Assembly (NCBI RefSeq): GCF_003387375.1
Contig: NZ_QUNG01000011.1
Location: 44,045-108,044 of the forward strand
DNA from: Marinomonas pollencensis
GTDB taxonomy: Bacteria > Pseudomonadota > Gammaproteobacteria > Pseudomonadales > Marinomonadaceae
Length of the DNA stretch: 64,000 bases
Direction of reading: 5' to 3'
Below are positions 28,458 through 36,893 of the stretch, piece after piece. Positions within the stretch are counted from its first letter, which is position 1. Each line of letters begins with the position of its first letter. A model generated the notes under the pieces. The model searched no databases. It worked only from the letters and a program-made list of their open reading frames with translations, and was not told where the DNA came from. Both the position numbers and the translations under genes were made by a program.

Positions 28458-28826
28458 CTAATGAGCTAGAACAGTCTCATCAGGATCTAAACCTTCAATT
28501 GACTCAGTCATAACAGTCGTATCAAGGTAGATCGAGTCATTGTCGCTGGTTTCAACAACTCTAGTCTCGTATGTAGCATCTAAATGCATGCAATCTTGAT
28601 CTGTTGGCTCTAAACTCTTCGTTATTGCCGTTTCATCTAAACAAAGAATACTGTCGTTATCTGTTGGTTCGGTTACGTTCGTTTGAACTGTCCAATCACA
28701 ATGAATCTCATCATTATCGTGACTCTCTATTGTGAACGTTTTGGTTGTTGTATCGATCTTACGCCAATTAGAACATACAGGGGAAATCTCGATTGTCTCG
28801 CTATAATTCATAATGTAAGGTTTCAT
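28458..28826 (-). CDS. Candidate multi-core graspetide precursor peptide
   Basis: A 122-residue acidic peptide with a short leader-like N-terminus (about residues 1-24) followed by five copies of D-x-T-x-x-T-x-x-x-E-x-x-D-x-D at a 19-20 residue period. The invariant Thr (27/30, 46/49, 66/69, 85/88, 104/107), Glu (34, 53, 73, 92, 111) and Asp positions fit exactly with no exception. Thr hydroxyls joined to Asp/Glu side chains are the crosslinks made by graspetide ATP-grasp ligases, and one such ligase lies two genes upstream. The start overlaps the stop of the membrane protein gene (ATGA), with AAGGAAG before it. It has four Cys (18, 43, 62, 79), not periodic. No export signal is seen. Product unproven. 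Confidence 0.78.
   Translation of the reverse strand: MKPYIMNYSETIEISPVCSNWRKIDTTTKTFTIESHDNDEIHCDWTVQTNVTEPTDNDSILCLDETAITKSLEPTDQDCMHLDATYETRVVETSDNDSIYLDTTVMTESIEGLDPDETVLAH
28479..28754 (-). repeat. Five-copy 19-20 residue core repeat within the precursor gene
   Basis: Protein-level repeat covering residues 25-116. The period is 19, 20, 19 and 19 residues between the conserved Thr-Glu-Asp sets, the extra residue being in the second spacer. Codons differ between copies although the key residues do not, so selection on the residues is stronger than recent duplication. Confidence 0.85.
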
Positions 28827-29893
28827 TTTTCTTCCTTTATAGTAGCTATGAGTGACTTGGCGTCAAATAATTCATCACTTATCTTGATTACCGTGCTTTG
28901 TTTAGAGAGGTTTAATGCACTAATCATAAAGTTAGCGGAAGCGTTCCCCGAGGAATTTGACGACGAATAAACAAAAATAATTATGTTATCGGGGGTGACA
29001 GCTTTAGACAGACTTAACAACTCTTGAGGTGAGAAGTTGCCCTCTTTGTCTATCAATATAAATTCATCATTAGATAATTTTATAGCGTCGGATGGAACTT
29101 GCTGAATAAACGGTTGTAAGACCGTAGAAAATAATATTAATGAACTAACAAAAATACTTCTAATGAAGTACTTTTCAATATTTTTCACTAAGGTTGCAGC
29201 TTCCCACTGCTCATCTTTTGAGGTTAGCCAATCGATATAAATACTTTTAGCTAACTGCTTAAAGTCAGGCGAAATTTTGAATGAACTAAATCTACTCTTT
29301 AAGGTTCCCTTTACTTGTAGGTAGCTACGTAGTAGAACCAAAACATTAATTAGAGAAATACTTGAGAGACCAAAGGCAAGCCACATCAATACACTGAAGT
29401 GTGAAAATCCCAACTCTAGTATTGATTGAAATAAAAATGCGAACAACCCTGTGTATACTAAGGCAATTGCGATATAACTATTAACCTTGTTGTTTAGTGT
29501 GTTAATACTGTTTTGGCACTCTGCATTCTTATGCTTTAATAACTCCATTCTTAATTTGCTTTTTGAACCGCCAGTGTCATCATCAAGATCTAAAAAGTCA
29601 GCTTCAAGTTGGTCTAGTTCTTCTTGTTGATGAGGTGACTTTATATCCAAAATTCGTAAAATTGATACCCACTTAAAGCGCTCTTTAAAATTGCCTTGAT
29701 GGACATAAGTAAATAAGTAGATATGCTTGTAACCCCAAGGTAACGAGAGGAGGGAAAAACGAAGTCCTGCTAAGGAATCTACTGAGTCAAAACCGTTATC
29801 CTGTGATGCATGGAATACAGGCAAATGGTTTAGTAACCTACAAACAAGTAAGCCGAATTTATACCAAAGAGGGGTGCGATTTTGTTCTTCCAC
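28823..29893 (-). CDS. Membrane protein with three predicted helices, graspetide-cluster component
   Basis: A 356-residue protein I do not recognise. A soluble N-terminus with an acidic, charged stretch (about 85-125) precedes two close helices at about 138-158 and 165-188, then a cytoplasmic-looking segment and a third helix at about 243-263, and a C-terminal soluble domain (about 275-356). N-N-K-V-N-S-Y-I-A-I-A before helix 1 faintly resembles the helix start of SLATT/Pycsar-type membrane effectors. The GTG start shares one base with the ATP-grasp stop (TAGTG) and its stop overlaps the peptide gene, so all three are coupled. Export, immunity or effector roles are all possible. Confidence 0.7.
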   Translation of the reverse strand: MEEQNRTPLWYKFGLLVCRLLNHLPVFHASQDNGFDSVDSLAGLRFSLLSLPWGYKHIYLFTYVHQGNFKERFKWVSILRILDIKSPHQQEELDQLEADFLDLDDDTGGSKSKLRMELLKHKNAECQNSINTLNNKVNSYIAIALVYTGLFAFLFQSILELGFSHFSVLMWLAFGLSSISLINVLVLLRSYLQVKGTLKSRFSSFKISPDFKQLAKSIYIDWLTSKDEQWEAATLVKNIEKYFIRSIFVSSLILFSTVLQPFIQQVPSDAIKLSNDEFILIDKEGNFSPQELLSLSKAVTPDNIIIFVYSSSNSSGNASANFMISALNLSKQSTVIKISDELFDAKSLIATIKEEK

Positions 29894-30846
29894 TATGGCT
29901 CCATTTTAGTGCTACCTGTTGTCAAGTAGTCAATAATTGATTCCGATATATTGAGGCCTGTCTCAAACTCTAGCCATGCCCATTGACCATTAGCATTCAT
30001 CTCCAAAAAGTACCACATGTCATCCTTCACAATGAAGTCAAAACACCCAAATCTCATACCACAGAGATCCATAAAGGCAAAGCAATTGCGCTCAATATCT
30101 TCTGGAATCGAACATGTTTCATAGACAACTTTGTTGTTTGGTTTTCGCCAGTCTATATGGTTTTGTGAGTGAATTTTAACAGGGAAAACTCGTTTACCTA
30201 TAATAGTTAATCGTACTTCGAAACCTTTCTGGATATAACTTTGTAGATAAACGGGTGAGTACTCAAAGTTACGGGTTGCAAATGATGGGTCTATTAGGTT
30301 TGTTTGTACAAACTCTTTACTAGAGTCTCTCGTGATTTCGCCTATGGCAACAGGCTTGATAATGCCTTTCTGATTAGAAAAGTGCTTTAGTAAAGTTACA
30401 TCATTTGTAATTGCGAGCTCTGGCAGGTTAAATCCTACTTCAGTAGCTAGAGAAGCCTGAAGCACCTTATTGTTGGCTCGGCGCATAATCGAAGGTTTTG
30501 TGAGTACAGTACCTTTAAAGCTTTCTATGATTCCTTCAATCAAGGAATAGGTTTCCCTATGGATATACGAGTGATAATGACTCTCAAAGATGCCATCTAG
30601 CTTTTCCATTGATGGCTTTCGAAAATAAATGGACAAGCACGATTCGGAGTCTATTTCACTACTTGTACCTTTAATTTTGAAACCATTAGAGGAACAGGTG
30701 ATACGGTACTCTGAGAATCTGTCTAGGTCTAAACGGAAAAATTTGAACTGAGTGAACTTTGTAATAAGGTAGTCACAGGTTTTGTCATAACTGCTTGTTA
30801 CTACGAGTATTAGTCTACTATTCAATTTGCTTTCTCTCAACTTCAA
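29893..30846 (-). CDS. ATP-grasp ligase, MdnC/MvdD-like graspetide maturase
   Basis: A 317-residue ATP-grasp enzyme. Pre-ATP-grasp strand S-R-L-I-L-V-V-T-S-S-Y is near 10-20; R-R-A-N-N-K-V-L-Q at 122-130 and G-I-I-K-P-V at 161-166 (ATP-binding Lys164); R212 in F-E-V-R-L-T-I-I-G; D270 in F-D-F and E282/N284 in FLEMNANGQWAWLEFETGLN hold the metals. The last block is nearly diagnostic of the MvdC/MvdD/MdnB/MdnC group that makes ester or amide bridges in microviridin-type peptides. The TTG at 30846 has no clear RBS; a TTG at 30825, after GAGAG, is an alternative. First gene of a three-gene operon. Confidence 0.85.
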   Translation of the reverse strand: MKLRESKLNSRLILVVTSSYDKTCDYLITKFTQFKFFRLDLDRFSEYRITCSSNGFKIKGTSSEIDSESCLSIYFRKPSMEKLDGIFESHYHSYIHRETYSLIEGIIESFKGTVLTKPSIMRRANNKVLQASLATEVGFNLPELAITNDVTLLKHFSNQKGIIKPVAIGEITRDSSKEFVQTNLIDPSFATRNFEYSPVYLQSYIQKGFEVRLTIIGKRVFPVKIHSQNHIDWRKPNNKVVYETCSIPEDIERNCFAFMDLCGMRFGCFDFIVKDDMWYFLEMNANGQWAWLEFETGLNISESIIDYLTTGSTKMEP

Positions 30847-31281
30847 TCACAACTAACTAATGTACATGATTGCATAGCTACTTTCTATGAAGGAAGCACT
30901 CATTCTCTTGATTCAACTGGCTTTTATGTGAGATTCTTTAATGTAGACAACCTTTTGGGTGTCAACGTGCAATTACCCTAGTTTTGATGTGCTACCGTCC
31001 TCATACTTAAAAGTTTCGCGCCACTCATCAGGTTGAGCATACCCACACGAGCAACTATGCTTTGCACGTTATCTCACAAATATGCCAGCATTAGATACTG
31101 TAAGGGAAAAGAAGGAGTATTGACGAATTTAGTCCAGTGGTTCTAAACCGTTTCGGGGCAGAAACGAGTCACGTTTGAATGACCGCTATTGGTTCTTACC
31201 AGCCAGCTATTTGAAATAGTATTGCTGTAGACCTATTAGTAAATTAGACACATAACATTCAAGTAATTAAATTTAAATCAA
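30847..31281. other. Non-coding stretch between the graspetide operon and the DUF3427 helicase
   Basis: About 435 bases. It should hold the promoter of the graspetide operon, reading leftward. No RNA gene or terminator hairpin with a T run is visible. Some short coding-like fragments remain, none identifiable. Confidence 0.45.
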
Positions 31282-34200
31282 TCACCCAACGGCCAATTTC
31301 CCAGCCTCATGCCACATTTCACTTGGCATGGGGCTGGTGAGTTCCCACGTTATGTTCATCGGCTGGCTGCCGTTGTGGCTTTGGTATTTAACCTCGCCAT
31401 AGTTCACGAACCCCATGGTTCGGCCGTTTTCGTCTTTGCCTTGTTCTCGTACAAATAACAGTATCGTTTTGCCTGTTTGGCGGTGCTGAATGTAGCTTAG
31501 ACCTCGGCCGTGTTCTGGGCGGGCGCTGTTTTGAGTCTGCCAGTGGAACAGTTCTGGGCTGATGGCATAGTCGTGATAAAGGGTCGTGGGCGAATAGGTT
31601 TTTTCACACTTATTGAGTGTTACAAATAACAACTCTAGGTTCTGGTCTTTAAATTCTAAAACCCCTTCGCGGGCAGTCGATTTTTTGTTAAAGGTGTGTG
31701 CGCCAAACGCGGCGAGGATTTGTTGGCGCGTGTAGCGGCTGTGTAATTTGATTGCGTGATTTGGCAGGCATGCTAAATCATTTTCTTGCTGGTGAATCCG
31801 TTGAATGAGCAAGCTGATAACTTGTTCTAATTCCTGCTGTAGCACTGGGTGGATAAGAGCCTGTAGGCTTTGTTCAAGGCTGTCGAACCCCAGTGACTTT
31901 CCTGTGTTATCCCAGAAGTTGTAATGCGCCATTAAGGCAAACTGTCGGTTTTGAGAAGAATGCGTAAAGCGGAAATCGTTCCGACATAGGTCAAGTAGAA
32001 ACTGCAAATAGCTAAGGGAGTCACAGCCTAATAATTGTGTGTTGATGGCTCGATAATAGGCCGCATAAATGTCGGCTTGCTCGGTGGGAATGTCATCGCC
32101 TTTTAGCCATTGCCAGCCGCCGAGCTTTTGTGCTTTGGGTTTGTAAATGTCCTCAAGACTAACGTGTGGGTTGATGCGTAAAAAGTTACTTAACGAGAGC
32201 GCGTCGTTGGAGTGTTGTGGGTAAGCTTGAATCAGCTGTTGTAAGCGTCTCTTGCTGTTAATGGCTTGTTGGATATTACGCAAAATGGTCTTTTGCGTTT
32301 GTGCTTGCAGCTCGATCCGACACCCCAGTGGTAAGTGAGGGAAGTTGTGCTCTATCTCGGTTTTTATCGATTGGTTGCTTTTGCCGATAAGGGCGCGAAA
32401 CTTACTGGCAAAATCGTACTCAGCACGGGCATTGCCAACAAAATCGAGTACCGTGCAACACTGCTTAGAATGCTCTGACCCGTTGGCGTTTTCTGGCAAG
32501 CGAAGGCCACGACCTAATTGCTGCAAAAATAGCGTTAAGCTTTCTGTTGGCCGCAAGAACAATAGGGTATCCACTTCAGGGATATCGACCCCTTCGTTAA
32601 AAATATCCACCACGCAGAGTATTTGTATTTTACCTTGGCGTAACGCTTGCTGCTTTTGCACGCGGTCATTGGTGTTTTTACTGGTGAGTACATCGGCATG
32701 AATGCCTGCCAGATTAAACTTGGCAGCCATGAACTCGGCGTGTTTTTGGCTGACACAAAACGCCAGCGATTTAATGCGCTGAACATTGGTGACTATTTCG
32801 CTTAGGCTGGTGATGATTTTTGTCGCGCGATGGTTTTCCCCCGTATAAAGGTTACTCAGTTCCGCAATATCGTAGCGGCCATTGCGCCATGACACTTGAC
32901 TTAAATCGGTGTCGTCATCCAGCCCGAAGTATTGGAAAGGACATAAATGGCGCTGATTAATGGCTTCTGGTAAGCGGATCTCTGCGGCGATTACACCACA
33001 AAAGTCATCCAATATATTTGCGCCATCTTGGCGCTCTGGCGTAGCGGTTAAGCCGAGTAATATCTTAGGGGTAAAGTGCGACAAAACATCGCGATAGCTG
33101 CTCGCTGTTACGTGGTGTACTTCGTCTATAACTATGTAGTCGTAGTAATTGCTGGTTAAATTAAGCGATTCAATTTGGCTGTTCAGCGTTTGGATTGACG
33201 CAAATACTTGGTTGTATTTTTGCGGTTTAAAGTTACCGACCCATAATTCCCCAAAGTCATTGTTTTTGAGTACGCCACGATAAGCGCTTTGTGCTTGTTT
33301 TAGGATTTCTTCGCGATGGGCCACGAACAAAAAGTTGGCATTGGGTTTAGCGTCATATACTCGCTTAAAATCAAACGCTGAGATAATGGTTTTCCCAGTG
33401 CCCGTGGCAGCGACCACCAAGTTTCTAAACCGTTTGTGTACATTCCGTTCGGCGCTAAGTTTTTCTAAAATCGCCATTTGATGCGTTTTTGGCGTGATAT
33501 CAAAATAAAACTGACTGCTTGATTGGCCAATCCCACGCTGCTCGTTGAGTGAGTTTCTGAGCTTTTCTTTACTCTCAGCTTCACCTGTAAAACGCTCAAA
33601 GTCAGGTGACTGCCAATAGGTTTCAAAAGTACTTTTGGTTTTGGCAATGATGTGCGGGATTTCTTGAGCGGTGATTTTAAGATTCCACTCAAGGCCGCTG
33701 GTCAGTGCCGAATGGGAGAGGTTAGACGAGCCAATGTAGCCTGTATGAAAGCCTGTGTCGCGCATAAATAAATACGACTTGGCATGCAGTCGTTCTTGCT
33801 GATTGTTGTAGCTCAGCTTTACTTCGGTATTGGGTAGACTAGCGAGAAACTCAACGGCTTTGGCATCCGTTGCGCCCATATAGGAGGTGGTAATGACTTT
33901 CAGTTGTTTGCCGCTTTTGGTAAAGGCTTCTAGCTCATTCTTAAAAATTCGCAGGCCAGTCCATTTGATGAAGGAAACCAGCCAGTAAATGGTGTCTGCC
34001 GATTTGATTTCACGCTTGAGTTCGGTTTCGAGGGAAATACCGGCATTCGCGCCGCTGAATAATTCGCTTTGGGTTAACCCTGTAAGCGGGAAAATATCGC
34101 TAGAGTAGTCTTTAAGGTTGGCAGCAATCGGGTTTTCGGTATTAAACAGGGCGGTGAGAATGCGGCCTTGGCTGTCGATCAGGTTTTCACTGATCAGTTC

Positions 34201-34449
34201 GTCGTCTTTTATATGATCTTTAAGCCAAAGAACTAAACTGTTGGCGAGGCTGATTTGCTCTTGTAATCGTTCGTTCGAATTCGGCACAGCGTCGATGGCA
34301 TGGGCAACCAGTTTGCCTAAAAAGCGAGACAGCCAAGTGGCGGCTTCTGCCGATTCAAGCTGTCGCTCGCCAACGTAGAATTGGTTCCGATTAAGGTGCT
34401 GTTCAATGACTTGCGTGATTAACTGTTCGTAAATGCCAACTTGTTCCAT
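31282..34449 (-). CDS. PLD-nuclease/SF2 helicase with DUF3427
   Basis: A 1055-residue protein with the classic DUF3427 layout: an N-terminal helical segment of about 120 residues; a PLD-like domain with LHAKSYLFM at 221-229 and YIGSSNLSHSAL at 238-249; a superfamily 2 helicase with AATGTGKT at about 347-354, DEVHH at 442-446, LLGLTATPERQDG, and LQQLGRGLRLPE; and a C-terminal DUF3427 from about 900 (LELLFVTLNKCEKTYSP, W-Q-T-Q-N-S, FVNYGEVKY). It is related to the 984-residue protein at 23731 over the first 600 residues, but the ends differ. The function of this family is not established; defence or recombination are usual guesses. Only gene of its transcript. Confidence 0.88.
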   Translation of the reverse strand: MEQVGIYEQLITQVIEQHLNRNQFYVGERQLESAEAATWLSRFLGKLVAHAIDAVPNSNERLQEQISLANSLVLWLKDHIKDDELISENLIDSQGRILTALFNTENPIAANLKDYSSDIFPLTGLTQSELFSGANAGISLETELKREIKSADTIYWLVSFIKWTGLRIFKNELEAFTKSGKQLKVITTSYMGATDAKAVEFLASLPNTEVKLSYNNQQERLHAKSYLFMRDTGFHTGYIGSSNLSHSALTSGLEWNLKITAQEIPHIIAKTKSTFETYWQSPDFERFTGEAESKEKLRNSLNEQRGIGQSSSQFYFDITPKTHQMAILEKLSAERNVHKRFRNLVVAATGTGKTIISAFDFKRVYDAKPNANFLFVAHREEILKQAQSAYRGVLKNNDFGELWVGNFKPQKYNQVFASIQTLNSQIESLNLTSNYYDYIVIDEVHHVTASSYRDVLSHFTPKILLGLTATPERQDGANILDDFCGVIAAEIRLPEAINQRHLCPFQYFGLDDDTDLSQVSWRNGRYDIAELSNLYTGENHRATKIITSLSEIVTNVQRIKSLAFCVSQKHAEFMAAKFNLAGIHADVLTSKNTNDRVQKQQALRQGKIQILCVVDIFNEGVDIPEVDTLLFLRPTESLTLFLQQLGRGLRLPENANGSEHSKQCCTVLDFVGNARAEYDFASKFRALIGKSNQSIKTEIEHNFPHLPLGCRIELQAQTQKTILRNIQQAINSKRRLQQLIQAYPQHSNDALSLSNFLRINPHVSLEDIYKPKAQKLGGWQWLKGDDIPTEQADIYAAYYRAINTQLLGCDSLSYLQFLLDLCRNDFRFTHSSQNRQFALMAHYNFWDNTGKSLGFDSLEQSLQALIHPVLQQELEQVISLLIQRIHQQENDLACLPNHAIKLHSRYTRQQILAAFGAHTFNKKSTAREGVLEFKDQNLELLFVTLNKCEKTYSPTTLYHDYAISPELFHWQTQNSARPEHGRGLSYIQHRQTGKTILLFVREQGKDENGRTMGFVNYGEVKYQSHNGSQPMNITWELTSPMPSEMWHEAGKLAVG

Positions 34450-34751
34450 TAAACCACTCCCTGTTTGAGCGGTTAGTGTACTTAAAAGAAGGCTTTAAGT
34501 AATCATAAATGGACAATAGGCGGCATTCTATTAGGCACGGATAGCAGTGTTTGTCTCAAAACTTAGCCTGCCTGAATTAAGCTTACAGAAAAGAATAAAT
34601 CAGAACTCTGAGTAAGTGCTGTATGCTTTAAGATTAATATTCCTAGCGCCGGTAAAATTGAGTAAGCTAAAACGGTTTGTCGTTTTAAATGATTGTTGAA
34701 TACTATTTGAAAGCGATGTCATCTGTATAAATGTATTAAGGATAATGGTTA
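34450..34751. other. Intergenic region at the right edge of the island
   Basis: About 300 bases between divergent genes. It carries a small AAAACG/CGTTTT hairpin near 34670-34690 and must hold both promoters. No attachment repeat could be recognised. Confidence 0.45.
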
Positions 34752-35657
34752 GTGAAAAGATATCCATCAATCATGTCACTAAGGGCGTTTGAGGCGGTTT
34801 CTCGCTTGGGTAGTGTGTCCGCCGCTGCCAATGAACTCAGCCTAACAAGAAGTGCCGTCAGTCACCAGATTAACATGTTGGAGGAGGCGGTTGGTTTTCC
34901 TTTGACCCAGCGCGAAGGTCGTGGAATTGTTCTAACCAATAATGGTAGCCGCTATGCCAATGAAGCAAAGCGGGCGCTCGCGATTATCCAAGAAGCTTCC
35001 CATGATAGCCGAGGCGAGGAAGTGGCTGGCAAACTGTCGATAAGTTGTGCGCCAGGTTTGGCAAACTATTGGCTATGTCACCACTTGGCTGAGTTTTCTA
35101 AGCAATACCCTAAACTGTCTTTGCATATCTCTTCGCCAGAAGTACCAGACGACACTTCTAATGACAATATTGATCTGTTTATCGCCTATGGTAATGGGAA
35201 TTGGCCGGATAAATATGTCAGGCAGCTGATTACCATTCAATTGTTTCCTGTATGTAGCCCGCGTTTCTTGCAGGAGAAAGGAGGCTTGGGGCCACCGTCC
35301 AGTTTACTCAGAATGCCTTTGATACATTTAGTTAATTATACCGATTGGCGTGTGTGGTTGGCGGCAAATGGTATTAGCAATATTCAATTGGAAGATGGCA
35401 TTGTCTTTTCCGATGCCAATTTTGCTCAATCTGCTGCTATCGCGGGACAGGGGATTGCGATTGGCGACAATATGATAAGTGGTAATGCCTTGGCAAAAGG
35501 TCTTTTAGTGCGGCCTTTTGAAAAGTCTATTATGTCGCCACGGGCTTATTATTTGGTTGTTTCTCCAGAAAAAGTTGAACGTCGAGAAATTCAGGTCTTT
35601 GTCGAATGGCTTGAAAGTTTGATAGACGATGCTCAAGCAAAATATGATAAACACTAG
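34752..35657 (+). CDS. LysR-family transcriptional regulator, GcvA-like
   Basis: A 301-residue LysR regulator of the GcvA-like group, whose N-terminus P-S-I-M-S-L-R-A-F-E-A-V-S-R-L-G-S-V is typical. The HTH contains S-A-A-A-N-E-L-S-L-T-R-S-A-V-S-H-Q-I. The start is a GTG with TAAGGA eight bases upstream; a nearby ATG is out of frame. It lies upstream of, and in the same direction as, the aldolase/Dpp cluster, which it probably controls. Inducer unknown. Confidence 0.86.
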   Translation: MKRYPSIMSLRAFEAVSRLGSVSAAANELSLTRSAVSHQINMLEEAVGFPLTQREGRGIVLTNNGSRYANEAKRALAIIQEASHDSRGEEVAGKLSISCAPGLANYWLCHHLAEFSKQYPKLSLHISSPEVPDDTSNDNIDLFIAYGNGNWPDKYVRQLITIQLFPVCSPRFLQEKGGLGPPSSLLRMPLIHLVNYTDWRVWLAANGISNIQLEDGIVFSDANFAQSAAIAGQGIAIGDNMISGNALAKGLLVRPFEKSIMSPRAYYLVVSPEKVERREIQVFVEWLESLIDDAQAKYDKH

Positions 35658-36014
35658 CTCTAACCCCTAATGCTTTGTTTTAGGGCGCACCGCTTTGTTA
35701 TTAATGCATTTTGGTGCGCTCATCGCTTTTGATATTTCCTTCCTAACTCTCAGATTATTAAAGAAATATGTGCTCTCGCTGAGTTTTTATTCGCATCCTT
35801 TCTGTTTTTGTGCCCATTAACCTTTCATTTTATCCGGAAAATATTTTTAACCAATCAGTCTAAGAATCGCTGTTTTTGTCAAATTTATTTCAACATTGAC
35901 GTTAATATTATTCGATTGTCAGTTATTGGTTTTTAAACAAGAATCTAAATTAGGTTTTTAGCAGTAACAAATAATTCCCAATAATTTTAATGTTGAGAGT
36001 TCTAAGGGCATGTT
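35658..36014. other. Non-coding stretch upstream of the aldolase/Dpp cluster
   Basis: About 355 AT-rich bases, most likely a promoter region with the LysR binding site. An imperfect hairpin (GCGCACC near 35690 and GGTGCGC about 25 bases later) could end the LysR transcript. Nothing else recognised. Confidence 0.45.
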
Positions 36015-36806
36015 ATGACTAATATGGATGGGGTAGATTTTGTAAAAGATATTTATCCAAATCTCTCTGAAACTGAGCGGGTTAGAGTGGATTTGGCCGC
36101 AGCGTATCATTTGATTGAATATTTTCAGATGAGTGACAGTATTTATACGCATATTTCGGCGCGACTACCGGGTGATAAAGAGTATTTTATTATTAACCCC
36201 TATGGCACGCGTTTTAGTGAAGTGAAAGCAAGCGAGCTTGTGACCATCGATCTTAATGGAACTATTATTGATGACCCCTGTGGTATGGGCGCCAATCCCG
36301 CAGGTTTTACTATCCATTCGGCGATTCATGGCGCAAGGCCTGATGTTAAATGTGCGCTTCATACTCACACGATTGCTGGAGTGGCTCTGTCATCCACACA
36401 ATCGGGTATTCTCCCTATAAATCAGTGGTCTTTACAGTTTTATCATGGGGTTTCTCGCCATAAATATGAAGGTATAGCGCTAAATTTAGAAGAGCGTGAA
36501 CGCTTAGTTTGTGACCTAGGTGAACAAAATAAAGTTTTAATTTTAGACAACCATGGCTTGATGACCATGGGTGAAAATGTCGGTGAAGCCTTTACCTTAA
36601 TGTACAACCTAGAGCGAGTTTGCAAAGTTCAAATGTCCGTATTAGCAAGTGGTCAGCCAGTGAATACGATTGATTCTGACGTTTGCGATTTAACCTATAA
36701 CCAATACAAACATTTTTCTGAAATCAGTCAAAGAGGTGGCTTTCATGCTGAATGGTTGGCTTATCTGAGGTTATTAGAAAAAGTCTCACCCAGCTATAAA
36801 GAATAA
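36015..36806 (+). CDS. Class II aldolase/adducin-domain protein
   Basis: A 263-residue protein of the class II aldolase/adducin family. Zinc-ligand motifs are visible as CALHTHTIAGVALSS near residue 113 and ILDNHGLMTMGEN near 175, plus the N-P-Y-G-T-R-F segment near 55. Members include L-fuculose/ribulose phosphate aldolases or epimerases and bacterial decarboxylase or dehydratase-like enzymes, so the reaction is open. It heads the cluster of a Dpp-type transporter, a carbamoylase and a deacetylase, which points to catabolism of an imported organic nitrogen compound. Confidence 0.85.
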   Translation: MTNMDGVDFVKDIYPNLSETERVRVDLAAAYHLIEYFQMSDSIYTHISARLPGDKEYFIINPYGTRFSEVKASELVTIDLNGTIIDDPCGMGANPAGFTIHSAIHGARPDVKCALHTHTIAGVALSSTQSGILPINQWSLQFYHGVSRHKYEGIALNLEERERLVCDLGEQNKVLILDNHGLMTMGENVGEAFTLMYNLERVCKVQMSVLASGQPVNTIDSDVCDLTYNQYKHFSEISQRGGFHAEWLAYLRLLEKVSPSYKE

Positions 36807-36893
36807 TATCTAATCCAAATATAAACCATAAAAGAACATATCCGTTTTACCTATAAAAAAAGACTAATAATATTTCTCACCAAGGAGATTATA

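Noticed and set aside
28683..28970. 95-codon plus-strand frame over the peptide and membrane protein genes
   Set aside because: Antisense to the operon. The minus frames show motif periodicity and helix structure that this one lacks.
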